Below, one piece after another: positions 48,301 to 53,512 of a stretch of 64,000 nucleotides of DNA. A program made the translations under genes and the position numbers. Below the pieces are notes generated by a model. It did not search any database, was not told where the DNA came from, and saw only the letters and a program-made list of their open reading frames with translations. Origin of the DNA: Hordeum vulgare subsp. vulgare (taxonomy: Eukaryota > Streptophyta > Magnoliopsida > Poales > Poaceae); contig NC_058518.1 in NCBI RefSeq assembly GCF_904849725.1, positions 213,106,741 to 213,170,740 on the forward strand. Direction: 5' to 3'. The stretch's first letter is position 1. Every line of letters begins with the position of its first letter.

Positions 48301-51300
48301 AAACTCAGTGTTCATCCACCATGAGTTTGAGGGGGGGTGTGTGTTAGAGTATATATAATATAGCCATGCACCCTTTTATACTTATCCCATTGTATAAGGG
48401 GTTTCCTGCATATATTCCACACCAGTACATGTATATATATCAACCTATGGCCTCATGGAATACAAGTTGCATATTCCTAACACCATGGAGGTGAAAGGAT
48501 ATAGAAAGACGATCAAAGTCCTAGAGAATGGGCCCGAGTTTTCGAAGCCAGCTGGCGCACAAAATAATGTCAGAGCCACAGAGCGGAATGGCGAAGCAAT
48601 CAGTGCGAAATGTCAAGTCTTCAATATGTAGTGGAATGTCACAGCACAGTCCTGAACTCGGGACCTGATCACCGTTGGCCACCATCACACGGAGGCCAGG
48701 GCGTGACTCGGCACTAAGGCCGCATGCAGTAGAGCAGTAGAATCAATAAAGTTGTGCGTTGATCCTGTATCCAACAAGGCAGTGAATGGTGTGTCCTCGA
48801 TACGAACACACAGTTGCATCGTATCCGTTGCTCGAATGCTCCAAAGGCCGGTAGTGACGCAAAGAGACACCTGAGGTGACTCTGATGTATCCTCATTGCA
48901 AAGATCATCCGGAGCGAAGTCGTCCAGCTCAATGAAGAAGAGCCTGGCGCACCAGTGGCCTGGGACATAAGGCTCGTCACAGTTGTAACAAAGGCCTTTA
49001 CGACGCCGTTCAGCCATCTTGGTCGGAGTGAGACGACAAAGCGCCCGGGACGGTGGTGGGGCTGATGGAGCCGGAGTGGCTGATGGCGGAGACGGGGCAG
49101 GGGCAATACTAGGCACGGAAGGCCTGGCAGCAGGTGCAGGCGCTGCTGCACGAGTCCAAGGAGGCCGGGACCGTGACGTCGAAGAAGGAGCAAGATGGCG
49201 TTGCTCGTATGCTTTGGCGAAGGCGATAGCACAGTGGAGATCCACGGGCTGTTGAAGTTCGACGTCTTGGGGAAGGCCCTCAGGCAATCCTGCGGTGTAC
49301 AGGAACCGTTGCTGGCCTGGCGACAACGGCTCACTATTACGACAGAGAAGCGCCAAGAACTTGCTGCTGTAGTCGGACTGTCGGACCGAGGTTGTGAATG
49401 ATAGCCGAGCTAATTCACCAAGAGGATTGGCACGAAGAGATGGCCCAAATTTGACTTGGCAAGCCTCCTTGAACTGCTCCCATGCCGGCATGCCATAACA
49501 GTCTCCAACTGCAATTACCAAAATTGAGCGCCGCCCGTGAGGTGGTATGCTGCTGTCCAAACTTTGTCAACCTCGTGCGTGTGCTGACCCCGGAAAAAAT
49601 GGTCGCACCGGTTGAGTCAACCGAGTGGATCGATGGAGCCATCATATGTGGGAAAATCCAGTTTGTGGAATCGAAGAACACCCAAACCAGAGTTAGAGCC
49701 AGAGCCAACAGGAATATGCAGGAGTGGTGGGAGGGAAATTCGAGGAGATCCATTGTTATGGGCTGAGTGGAGGGTGTCTGCCGGCCATGAAAGGGGCTGG
49801 TGGTGGTAAGTTGGTGGAGGAGCATGGTGCTGTGGTGGAAGCGGCTGGTGGTACACGGGAATATGGTAGGAGGTGGGTGGTGCGGCTGGGAGGTGGGTTT
49901 CAGCAGCCTGGGTGGAGGCGGTGGTTGGCTGGGACATCTGGGAGGGCAGGATTTGGCTCGCGGTGGGTTGGAAGCTGCCAGGGGAGTCGGGGCTGATCGA
50001 GCCTGCTGGTGCGCCAGGGAAGATTCCAGCCATTGTCAGGCCCAGCGCTGGGACGGAGAAGGGTGCACCAACATATCCTGTGTGGCCGCCAGAGCTGAGG
50101 GAAGCAAGCTGCTTTTTTTTTCTTTTTCAAAACGGAGGCATAAGATTTGCCTCATCCATTAATTAAGAGAAGAATAGAGTTTAGAGTTTTACAGAACACC
50201 ACTGACCAACGGCATGACAATTACTCCCAAAAGATTACAGACCCAAGTTTTTTTGCGTCGGCGGTAACCCAAAGCTTTGCTTCGTCTTGCATCAGGCGGA
50301 AATGGTGGTGTCGCTGACCGGTGTTCGAGGGCCGTGAGGCGCTTGATTACTTCGGCGAGGGCAGTCCTCTCTTCCTGGGGTTGTGTGTGCTCCACATGGC
50401 GCTGCACCTGATCCTCGCGCTGGGCTACAAAGGCTTTGAGTTGATCGGCGATTTCTTTGATCTGAGCAACGGCGTCCACGTCGATGATATCGTCCCCAGA
50501 CATCGTAGATGTATCTGATACCAAATTGAAAGAACACGAATTTCTGATTACTCTAGGCAGCTACGGTAAAAAAAATACTCTGAATTGACCTCTTTATTCA
50601 TCGGGATTAAGTCCCTTCTTATAGACGATCTAACTTAGCCTCAAGGAAAAACTAAACTGATTACAATCTGGACTCTTTCTCTCTTTATCTAAACAGACTC
50701 TGAAAGCTAATTGGATTTTGACTCAAACTGAAAGCCACAGGAAATAGAGTTTCCCTGCTACTCACTCCTCCTATGGTGGTTCCTTTGCTGTATTGTTGTG
50801 GGCCCTACGGCTATAAGTCTGGCCCCACATAACATGGATGGTTACAACATCGCATCCACTGTAGACAGCCATTTTTTTGCTTGAAGTGCTTTGGTTTACA
50901 AAGCTACACTACTGAATGTGCTGCCTGAAGCCACCTGATCAGCCGCTTCTTGATACTTGATTAATTAAATCAATAAGAACATATCCAGTCTCATTCCATA
51001 CTTAGTACTCCTCTAATCCATAATGAGTATCACAACTTTGAACTAAGGTTGAACTAACCTTAGTTCAAAACTGCGACACTTATTTTGGATCGGAGAGAGT
51101 AGCATTGACTTGTACACTTCTATTGAATTATTATTTTACCATCTGAACTCCGATGTCTGATCCCTTTTGCATGGGCGCCCTCATTTGCTATACATGGTAA
51201 TACGTGTGCTATCATAAATATTGGTTCTGTGAAGTGTGGTATACCTATATAGAGTGACTTTGCCGTGTGATCCATCTTTTAGTGTTTAAATCACGTGCAT

Positions 51301-51850
51301 ATTTTATTTAAATTGGGAAAATAATAAATTTTAAATAATCTCACTTTTCCCAAATACAGGTTGGTGCCATTCCATGTAAATTTACAATTTTGATATTTTT
51401 GCTTTGCAGTCCTGAACTTTATATAAATCTTATACAGTTTTGGCGAGGAACTCTAGGAGAAGCAAATGAAGCCTTTGCAACTCGACAGCCAAAGGGAGAA
51501 ATCACCATCCTCATAGATGGGAACTCAATTTCAATTGTTGAAAAACCATCTGATGATTTTCTTGAGCATGAACTCAGAGAATTGATGGCAAAAGGGCATG
51601 CTCTTTCAACGGTACATATTCCACTCAATTTGTTGATACATTTCAAGCTTCTAAGAAAGTTTTGGGATTTGCAGTTTTGCCTGCATATATAATATCTTAC
51701 AAGATAATGATATAATGATCATGCGATCATCTTATTTCTTTTCTTCTCAACTACTGTTATCAATTATAGGCGGTGAAATTGGTAGCCGAAGCTACATCAG
51801 CAAAGAAGAAAGATGTTTATGCACTAGCACTGAGGGTGTTTGGAAAATGA
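13154..51850 (+). CDS. RsmI-family 16S rRNA 2'-O-ribose (C1402) methyltransferase, organellar, nine exons
   Basis: Exons: 13154-13318, 13673-13737, 22042-22138, 22251-22379, 22600-22708, 22971-23115, 23421-23463, 51438-51611, 51770-51850. All introns are GT-AG, the phases agree, and the total is 1008 nt, 335 residues plus TGA. Residues 1-55 are Ala/Leu/Ser/Arg-rich with no acidic residue before about 48, like a plastid or mitochondrial transit peptide. The rest matches bacterial RsmI (286 aa in E. coli), a SAM-dependent enzyme of the tetrapyrrole-methylase fold. Visible motifs are [10 protein letters not shown] (65-74), [13 protein letters not shown] (90-102), [13 protein letters not shown] (137-149), [12 protein letters not shown] (165-175), [11 protein letters not shown] (190-200) and a C-terminal KKDVYALAL. 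By family, it methylates the decoding-centre cytidine of small-subunit rRNA. Plastid rather than mitochondrial location is inference. Introns 2 and 7 are full of mobile DNA. Confidence 0.93.
13472..13528. mobile_element. Short Stowaway MITE remnant in RsmI intron 1
   Basis: About 57 bp with 'ctccctccgtcc' on the left, 'gggacagaggtag' on the right, and TA on both flanks. It is too short for a full element, so it is probably an internally deleted copy. Confidence 0.55.
13673..13737 (+). CDS. RsmI exon 2 (residues 56-77, [10 protein letters not shown] motif)
   Basis: Follows the acceptor 'tttgatatgcag' and ends in ...TTGAG|GTATAT, splitting the Arg-77 codon. It encodes [15 protein letters not shown], the N-terminal signature of the family. 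The donor opens an intron of 8,304 nt. Confidence 0.92.
13831..13930. mobile_element. Stowaway MITE in RsmI intron 2
   Basis: 100 bp, TA-flanked. The left terminus 'cctctgttcacttttgtaag' mirrors the right terminus 'cttataaaaacgaacagagg', and the inner 'acattttagacat' opposes 'aaaatgtcttat'. A typical fold-back element. Confidence 0.75.
15362..16216 (-). mobile_element. Solo LTR (855 bp) inside LINE ORF2
   Basis: Starts TGTCGG, ends CCGATA (one change from the exact inverse CCGACA), and is flanked by ATTAC on both sides (15357-15361, 16217-16221). It shares the block 'caggttcgggccgct...cctactcctgcttt' with the LTR at 31263-32054, so both are related gypsy-type families. That comparison suggests the - orientation. 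Frames inside are not genes. Confidence 0.85.
16678..16700. repeat. Poly-C tract (23 C) in LINE reverse transcriptase
   Basis: An uninterrupted run of C. On the LINE strand it is poly-G giving a Gly run just after the YADD block, where the frame also changes. Either slippage expansion after insertion or an assembly length error. Confidence 0.9.
18732..19076 (+). mobile_element. TRIM element (345 bp, SMART-like) in LINE endonuclease
   Basis: Two 82-bp direct repeats (18732-18813 and 18995-19076) start TGTTACAG and end CTTAACA, with about three mismatches. Directly after the first comes TGGTATCAGAG, the initiator-Met tRNA primer-binding site; before the second is a purine tract 'aagaggggg'. 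ATTCC is duplicated on both flanks (18727-18731, 19077-19081). There is no coding capacity. The size is close to the SMART family, the smallest known plant LTR elements; that name is from memory. Confidence 0.9.
19228..21372 (-). pseudogene. LINE ORF1 (nucleic-acid-binding protein), frameshifted
   Basis: The longest open part (21372-20095, 425 codons) has a poly-Gly start encoded by the poly-C tract, then a cysteine-rich pair [14 protein letters not shown] and [14 protein letters not shown] at about residues 137-170, followed by a DUF4283-like RNA-binding region. Two further frames (20159-19710, 19770-19228) continue it to the ORF2 start, so at least two frameshifts are present. By family it would coat LINE RNA. 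It is not a host gene. Confidence 0.8.
21318..21344. repeat. Poly-C tract (27 C) at LINE ORF1 start
   Basis: A pure C run that encodes the Gly stretch near the N-terminus of LINE ORF1. Its true length is uncertain for sequencing reasons. Confidence 0.9.
22042..22138 (+). CDS. RsmI exon 3 (residues 77-109, [13 protein letters not shown] motif)
   Basis: Acceptor 'tatttttgcag'. The first base completes Arg-77. It encodes the [15 protein letters not shown] motif and ends in KTPL before GTGAGT, a consensus-like donor. Confidence 0.92.
22251..22379 (+). CDS. RsmI exon 4 (residues 110-152, [13 protein letters not shown] motif)
   Basis: Acceptor 'aagtttgcag', phase 0. It encodes [10 protein letters not shown] and the strongly conserved [14 protein letters not shown] loop, ending MEL|GTAAAT. 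Intron 3 upstream is only 112 nt. Confidence 0.93.
22600..22708 (+). CDS. RsmI exon 5 (residues 153-188, [10 protein letters not shown] motif)
   Basis: Acceptor 'gttcacag' at 22592-22599. It encodes [20 protein letters not shown] and ends ...ACATTTG|GTAAAA with a split Val codon. The following intron carries an antisense SINE. Confidence 0.93.
22770..22935 (-). mobile_element. tRNA-derived SINE (Au-type) in RsmI intron 5
   Basis: About 166 bp, with blocks resembling the Au SINE in antisense: 'ggacagacccagtg', 'gtggggtctggggaagg', 'gaggcaagccttacccc' and 'gcaccaggcctgtcctt'. On the - strand 'ctggtgcagtggc' and 'gggttcgaca' stand where the pol III A and B boxes lie. An 18-bp imperfect target duplication 'cattctttTgattCagta'/'cattctttCgattTagta' (22752-22769, 22936-22953) flanks it. 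Without it intron 5 would be about 78 nt. Confidence 0.88.
22971..23115 (+). CDS. RsmI exon 6 (residues 189-236, [11 protein letters not shown] motif)
   Basis: Acceptor 'ttatttctag'. It completes Val-189, then encodes [16 protein letters not shown] and the [11 protein letters not shown] region. It ends TCAAG|GTAACA, splitting an Arg codon. Confidence 0.93.
23421..23463 (+). CDS. RsmI exon 7 (residues 237-251, [10 protein letters not shown])
   Basis: Acceptor 'tgaggtacag'. A 43-nt micro-sized exon encoding [15 protein letters not shown], the family's conserved ARE[LI]TK block. Its donor GAG|GTAGTC opens the 27,974-nt intron 7. Confidence 0.9.
23700..26447 (-). mobile_element. Gag-only Ty1/copia-derived element A, nested in gypsy LTR
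   Basis: LTRs at 23700-23854 and 26288-26447 (about 155-160 bp, TGTTAG/TGTTGG...CCTAACA). GATCT target duplication. A primer-binding site TGGTATTAGAGC lies next to the right LTR on the - strand. Internally only a gag pseudogene and a 3' region rich in repeated 'gacaacccatcttctcttg'-like text are found, with no protease, integrase or RT. The same structure occurs in element B (35487-40877), so gag-only is the family's form and not a private deletion. Confidence 0.9.
24617..25738 (-). pseudogene. Copia-type gag of element A, broken
   Basis: Starts [19 protein letters not shown] at 25738 and keeps [19 protein letters not shown] before a stop near 25598. The frame recovers at 25333 with the helical gag core ([33 protein letters not shown]) and a zinc knuckle [14 protein letters not shown] near the C-terminus. 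By family it makes virus-like particles. The copy at 38826-40041 lacks this stop but has its own frameshift. Confidence 0.85.
26688..29979 (+). mobile_element. Solo copia LTR (139 bp) carrying a Helitron
   Basis: The two pieces 26688-26698 (TGTTAGAGTTA) and 29852-29979 (TAATATAAGTCATG...CCTAACA) rebuild one LTR of the same family as the 140-141 bp LTRs at 41338 and 48342. GTCCT is duplicated on both flanks (26683-26687, 29980-29984). With no second LTR or internal region, it is a solo LTR in the 3' part of the gypsy pol. Confidence 0.9.
26699..29851 (-). mobile_element. Non-autonomous Helitron (3.15 kb) inserted in a solo LTR
   Basis: On the - strand it starts TCTTTACCTAATAATAAAGC (29851) and ends in hairpin CCCGTTGCAACGCACGGG, a short spacer, then CTAG (26699). 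It lies exactly between host A (26698) and T (29852), with no target duplication, as Helitrons require. The interior has no Rep/helicase. GC-rich sequence at 28990-29740 gives overlapping Pro/Arg/Ser-rich frames on both strands that I cannot assign; it could hold captured gene pieces. The rest is AT-rich with no frame over about 90 codons. Confidence 0.9.
29985..30490 (-). pseudogene. Gypsy integrase C-terminal and pol tail
   Basis: Encodes [20 protein letters not shown], the [16 protein letters not shown] region, [16 protein letters not shown] and [12 protein letters not shown], the standard C-terminal integrase part of plant gypsy pol. The frame then shifts, and the last codons (about 26687-26657, ELLFEER) run on after the solo LTR up to the 3' LTR. 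Confidence 0.88.
30491..30665. repeat. GGGTGCGGGT-type degenerate repeat, possible hAT-like terminal sequence
   Basis: Repeated 'acccgcaccca', 'cccgtaccca' and inverse 'gggtgcgggt' motifs at about 15-50 base spacing, ending in 'acccacgggtaaaccc'. It lies at the junction between gypsy integrase and the truncated element to the right. Such motifs are common near ends of grass hAT elements as I recall. No terminal repeat or target duplication was found, so the origin is open. Confidence 0.35.
30863..31186 (-). pseudogene. Start of a gypsy gag, truncated
   Basis: A 107-codon frame starting [14 protein letters not shown], Ala/Gly/Arg-rich, 77 bases inside the LTR at 31263-32054 and in its orientation. 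It ends before any zinc knuckle. The position fits the N-terminus of gag, but no conserved domain confirms it. Confidence 0.4.
31263..32054 (-). mobile_element. 5' LTR (792 bp) of a truncated gypsy element
   Basis: Starts TGTCGG and ends CCGACA, an exact inverted terminus. Next to its left end on the - strand lies TTTGGCGCGCCAGG, a plausible primer-binding region, then the gag-like frame. The partner LTR is missing: the internal region stops near 30666. Its right end sits in the gag start of the element whose LTR is 32194-33727. Confidence 0.75.
32194..33727 (-). mobile_element. 5' LTR (1.53 kb) of a truncated copia-like element in gypsy integrase
   Basis: Bounded by TG...CA (TGTGGGATCAC on the left; the right end ...GTGCTTTTCA abuts gypsy integrase). 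On the - strand TTGGTATCAGAG, an initiator-Met tRNA primer site, follows it at 32182-32193. A gag-like start [20 protein letters not shown] (32138) follows before the next element interrupts. The second LTR is absent. The LTR interior has many 'ctcggt...ccga' phrases but no gene. Confidence 0.75.
33733..35481 (-). pseudogene. Gypsy reverse transcriptase (C-part), RNase H and integrase
   Basis: Starts right of the nested element as [20 protein letters not shown] and [16 protein letters not shown], with catalytic [11 protein letters not shown], then the RNase H region ([20 protein letters not shown]), split by a frameshift near 34890-34610. Integrase has the CSICQRNK zinc finger part, [23 protein letters not shown] and [15 protein letters not shown]. 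It stops at CYN where the truncated copia LTR was inserted, and about 40-50 family residues are missing before the next block at 30490. Confidence 0.92.
35719..38276 (+). mobile_element. Non-coding LTR element (2.56 kb, Veju-like) nested in element B
   Basis: LTRs 35719-36090 (372 bp) and 37901-38276 (376 bp) start TGTTAGAG and end ATTCTAACA. GTATC is duplicated on both flanks (35714-35718, 38277-38281). 'gtggtatcatgagc' follows the left LTR as a primer-binding site. The 1.8 kb interior has no frame resembling a retroelement protein. Size and LTR length agree with the Triticeae Veju family as I remember it; the name is unverified. It must use proteins made elsewhere. Confidence 0.88.
38826..40041 (+). 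pseudogene. Copia-type gag of element B, one frameshift
   Basis: [19 protein letters not shown] start at 38826, then [20 protein letters not shown], a Pro/Ala hinge, and the helical core. The frame changes near 39267, where one extra base follows 'atgtggactc' relative to element A. It continues to a zinc knuckle [14 protein letters not shown] and ends in QPPSTQSG then a few unrelated residues and stop. The product would be about 400 residues, a full-length copia gag without protease. Confidence 0.87.
40269..40601 (+). other. Repetitive Ser/Asp-rich open frame in element B 3' region
   Basis: 110 codons with two imperfect copies of [20 protein letters not shown] and [13 protein letters not shown] text, spaced about 100 bases. 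The related region in element A is out of frame. It lies between gag and the polypurine tract, where pol would normally be. It may be only a tandem DNA repeat. Conserved coding is not shown. Confidence 0.35.
40883..41337 (-). pseudogene. Gypsy reverse transcriptase, N-terminal part
   Basis: Contains [61 protein letters not shown] and [12 protein letters not shown]. The reading continues directly into HMHPDD at 35481 once element B and one GATGG copy are removed. The upstream part is separated from protease by the copia element at 41338-48482. Confidence 0.93.
42276..43940 (+). pseudogene. Copia protease and integrase of the gag-less element
   Basis: The 554-codon frame has the protease region [15 protein letters not shown], where the usual DTGAS/DSGAS active site reads DTRAS, so the catalytic Gly is lost. 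Pre-integrase [12 protein letters not shown] and [14 protein letters not shown] follow, then integrase [30 protein letters not shown] and [15 protein letters not shown]. The frame is lost by a shift near 43905, where the integrase C-terminus continues in another frame to about 44340, with a TAG. Confidence 0.92.
44362..44862 (+). pseudogene. Copia reverse transcriptase, N-terminal part
   Basis: Encodes [60 protein letters not shown] and [20 protein letters not shown]. It stops abruptly in the palm domain at the junction with the truncated gypsy element. The YVDD-containing part is missing from the window. Confidence 0.92.
44860..47357 (-). mobile_element. Truncated Ty3/gypsy element inside copia RT
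   Basis: On the - strand: 367-bp 5' LTR (46991-47357, TGTTATGACC...CTACCA), spacer, TGGTATCAGA primer site, gag, protease and the first part of RT, ending in codons for [15 protein letters not shown] at the copia boundary. The 3' half and second LTR are missing. The breakpoint near 44858 carries 'atgcgcca', which fits both sides, suggesting microhomology-mediated deletion. Gag layout and primer site resemble the intron-7 host gypsy element. Confidence 0.85.
45036..46961 (-). pseudogene. Gypsy gag, protease and RT start of the truncated element
   Basis: Begins [16 protein letters not shown] (46961). The gag core has [20 protein letters not shown] and [16 protein letters not shown], then a frameshift; the zinc knuckle is [14 protein letters not shown]. 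The protease has [15 protein letters not shown] and FILGIDFLS. The RT start has [20 protein letters not shown]. At least two frameshifts and one stop (near 46620) are present. Only about 100 codons of RT remain. Confidence 0.85.
47518..48322 (+). pseudogene. Copia RT C-terminus and RNase H
   Basis: Resumes after the nested gypsy with [40 protein letters not shown] and [15 protein letters not shown]. RNase H is spread over shifted frames ([45 protein letters not shown]) and ends [20 protein letters not shown]. About 160 bases at 47358-47517 before it are not RT and resemble a copia 5' leader, so the junction is rearranged. Confidence 0.88.
48488..50507 (-). pseudogene. Gypsy gag and protease of the intron-7 host element
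   Basis: The N-terminal coiled region ([20 protein letters not shown]) is followed by a LINE fragment (50113-50268). Then comes a Pro/His-rich linker, the core [49 protein letters not shown] and the zinc knuckle [14 protein letters not shown]. The protease shows [16 protein letters not shown] with intact DTG. Frameshifts near 49600 and a stop around 48685 break the frame. A copia insertion at 48482 ends the block. Confidence 0.9.
50113..50268 (-). mobile_element. LINE 3'-end fragment in gypsy gag
   Basis: On the - strand it ends 'gcctccgttttgaaaaagaa' plus an A-rich tail (poly-T at 50113-50121 on +), preceded by 'cttaattaatggatgaggc', a typical 3' end of grass L1-type LINEs. About 155 bp, 5'-truncated. 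It interrupts gag codons after DARRSKALG. The target duplication is unclear. Confidence 0.65.
50512..50834 (-). repeat. 5' LTR (50527-50834) and primer-binding site of the intron-7 gypsy element
   Basis: 308 bp, TGTTATGTGG...TTCTTTCA on the - strand, followed by ATT and TGGTATCAGA (50514-50523), matching the 3' end of initiator-Met tRNA. The first ATG of gag lies about 10 bases further on. Confidence 0.92.
51008..51099. mobile_element. Stowaway MITE in RsmI intron 7
   Basis: 92 bp, TA-flanked. Terminal repeat 'ctcctctaatccataatgag' against the inverse ending 'tttggatcggagagag', with an inner fold 'aactaagg...ccttagtt'. It lies between the gypsy element and exon 8. Confidence 0.8.
51438..51611 (+). 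CDS. RsmI exon 8 (residues 252-309)
   Basis: Acceptor 'tcttatacag'. It begins [13 protein letters not shown], which directly continues KLHEE of exon 7 as in bacterial RsmI (KLHEEF.RGTL..). It encodes [11 protein letters not shown] and ends STACG|GTACAT at a codon boundary. It is 28 kb from exon 7, yet phase and family alignment fit exactly. Confidence 0.9.
51770..51850 (+). CDS. RsmI exon 9 (residues 310-335 and stop)
   Basis: Acceptor 'caattatag'. It encodes [20 protein letters not shown] and the C-terminal end RVFGK, then TGA. The KKxVY.LAL tail is typical of the family's C-terminal helical domain. Confidence 0.92.
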   Translation, partial: AVKLVAEATSAKKKDVYALALRVFGK

Positions 51851-52777
51851 GTAAAATGCAATCCATTCAATCCAATCAAAATGGCCCGATACATCGATTT
51901 AGAATCAGCTAGAGATTTATTATTCCCCTCAAAAGAAATAGCTAGAGATGTATTAGAAATTTATAATTTTCTAAGTTCTGTTTGCACTTTTTCTGATTGC
52001 TACAGTTTGGTGTCAACTGTATGGTTGATCCCGCACAATGCCATAGATGAAATTGTCTCACCTCTATCAGTAGAGTGCATTGTTGCCTTGCTTTGTGTTT
52101 TCTGTGAATGACTTGATATTTGGCAATTAGATAACCACCCAAATTTGTTGTGTCTTTCACATAATTGTGCATAAAAAAATATAAGCACTCTGGAAGAAGT
52201 TTTTTAATGAACAATTTCTTTCTTCATTATTTTTCATTTTTGCCTGGAGGCATAATTTGGATGAAACACTTCGTGGTAGGGACATGTGTATATGTGTTTA
52301 TCGATTTCTTGCGAGTCATTGGTCGTACATTTCTTGGCGGTGAACATGCAACGCTAGAGACCTCTTGCACTAATCTCAAATGACACATGGCTCTTGTTGA
52401 TGGATTTCCACTGGATCTTAATAGTGGTACTGTTGAAATATTGGGCCTAGTCCATTTATTCATTTACAATAATTCTTAGGAGATCTCAAAGGCACATATG
52501 ATCTATAAGAAAAGTGAGGAAATTTGTCCCACCCTGCTAGTAGAGGGTGCTTCATATTCATGATATTTTCATTAATATGGTACACCTTTGGCGTATCATA
52601 TTATTCTCTTGTACATATTATTCTCCCTTCTATAAAGCTATGGTACACCTTTGGTGTACCCTTGATTTTTTTTTTTTGATATTTTCATTAGATGAATCTT
52701 GGCTTCTCAACGATTGCTAAGAAGCTTGGTGGTGGTTCATGATGCTTGATGGTGGTTGATGATGTTTGATGGTGGTT
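51851..52777 (+). other. 3' flank of RsmI gene, probable 3'-UTR then intergenic DNA
   Basis: AT-rich sequence without coding signals. No exact AATAAA was seen soon after the stop; variants such as 'aataat' and 'aaaaaatataa' (about 52172) could serve. A short duplicated phrase 'atggtacacctttgg' occurs at 52579 and 52639. Confidence 0.4.
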
Positions 52778-53022
52778 GATCTAGGATGCCCCAACGTCGG
52801 CTGGACCACTAAACCCTACCAAAGTCGATCTAGGGTGCCTTGGCGTCGACGAACCACTAAACCTTAACAAACTGGATCCAGGGTGCCCCGACATCGACAG
52901 AACCAGTAAACCCTACCAAAGTGGATCCAAGGTGCATCGATGTTGACTGAACCACTAATAAACCCTACCAAATTGGATCTGAGGTGCCTCAACGTTGACA
53001 ACCACCAAACCCTACCAAATTG
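52778..53022. repeat. Minisatellite, five copies of about 49 bp
   Basis: Five imperfect units start 'gatc(t/c)' and include 'ggtgcc', a variable 'cgacatcgac' part, 'accactaaaccctaccaaa' and a final (g/t)t(g/c). Unit lengths are 47-52 bp. It is preceded by two copies of a 20-bp 'gatggtggttgatgatg'-like unit (52741-52777). It lies about 0.9 kb downstream of the RsmI stop codon. Confidence 0.85.
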
Positions 53023-53250
53023 GAACCATTAAACCAATTGCAACATCACAAAAACAACAAAATAACCATACTACAACTTAAACTAACCACAAAATCACAT
53101 TCAGCCTAGTGCATCATCACATTCAGCATGGCACAACAAAAAGTGAGCCATAACAACATCACAACACTCCGCCACATAACATACTCCATAGCTACTATAG
53201 TTCAAATCCATACATAACCATAGTTTTTTAGTACTCCATAAACTAAACTA

Positions 53251-53404
53251 CTCCCTCCAATCCATATTACTTGTGTTAGATTTGTCTAGATACATATGTA
53301 TCTCATGTGTTAGATTTGTCTAGATACATATGTATCTAAAAGTAAAATATGCCATACACCAGTATCTAGACAAATCTAAGACAAGTAATATGGATTGGAG
53401 AAAG
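53251..53404. mobile_element. Stowaway MITE with internal duplication
   Basis: 154 bp, TA-flanked. Termini 'ctccctccaatccatattac' and inverse 'gtaatatggattggagaaag'. Inside, a block of about 37 bases containing 'ttagatttgtctagatac' and 'atatgtatct' is present twice in direct order and once inverted near the right end. Confidence 0.8.
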
Positions 53405-53512
53405 TAAGATATTTACTAGATCCATATATTACATGACCATAGTTCAAAATTATAACTAAGGTAATTAGATTACAACAATGCCAAACCACACCCTTCAAAT
53501 GATAAATGACGT

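Larger units (their letters stand above)
41338..48482 (+). mobile_element. Ty1/copia element without gag, nested in gypsy pol
   Basis: LTRs 41338-41477 (140 bp) and 48342-48482 (141 bp), TGTTAGA...CCTAACA; target duplication CCATG (41333-41337, 48483-48487); primer site TGGTATTAGAGCC after the left LTR; polypurine tract before the right. It encodes protease, integrase, RT and RNase H, but the position of gag holds only the gag start ([12 protein letters not shown] at 42169) and Ser/Pro-rich sequence with no helical core or zinc knuckle. A truncated gypsy element (44860-47357) replaces the middle of RT. Confidence 0.92.
23596..50834 (-). mobile_element. Ty3/gypsy retrotransposon in RsmI intron 7, opened by five insertions
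   Basis: 308-bp LTRs TGAAAG...CATAACA on the + strand; target duplication TGGAT (23591-23595, 50835-50839). Internal order on the - strand is gag, protease, reverse transcriptase, RNase H, integrase. The insertions are 23700-26447 (in the 3' LTR), 26688-29979, about 30491-33727, 35487-40877 and 41338-48482. Its own sequence is about 5.4 kb. It is antisense to the RsmI gene. The LTRs differ at many sites (at least eight in the first 75 bases), so this is an old insertion. Frameshifts and the nested elements make it inactive. Confidence 0.93.
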
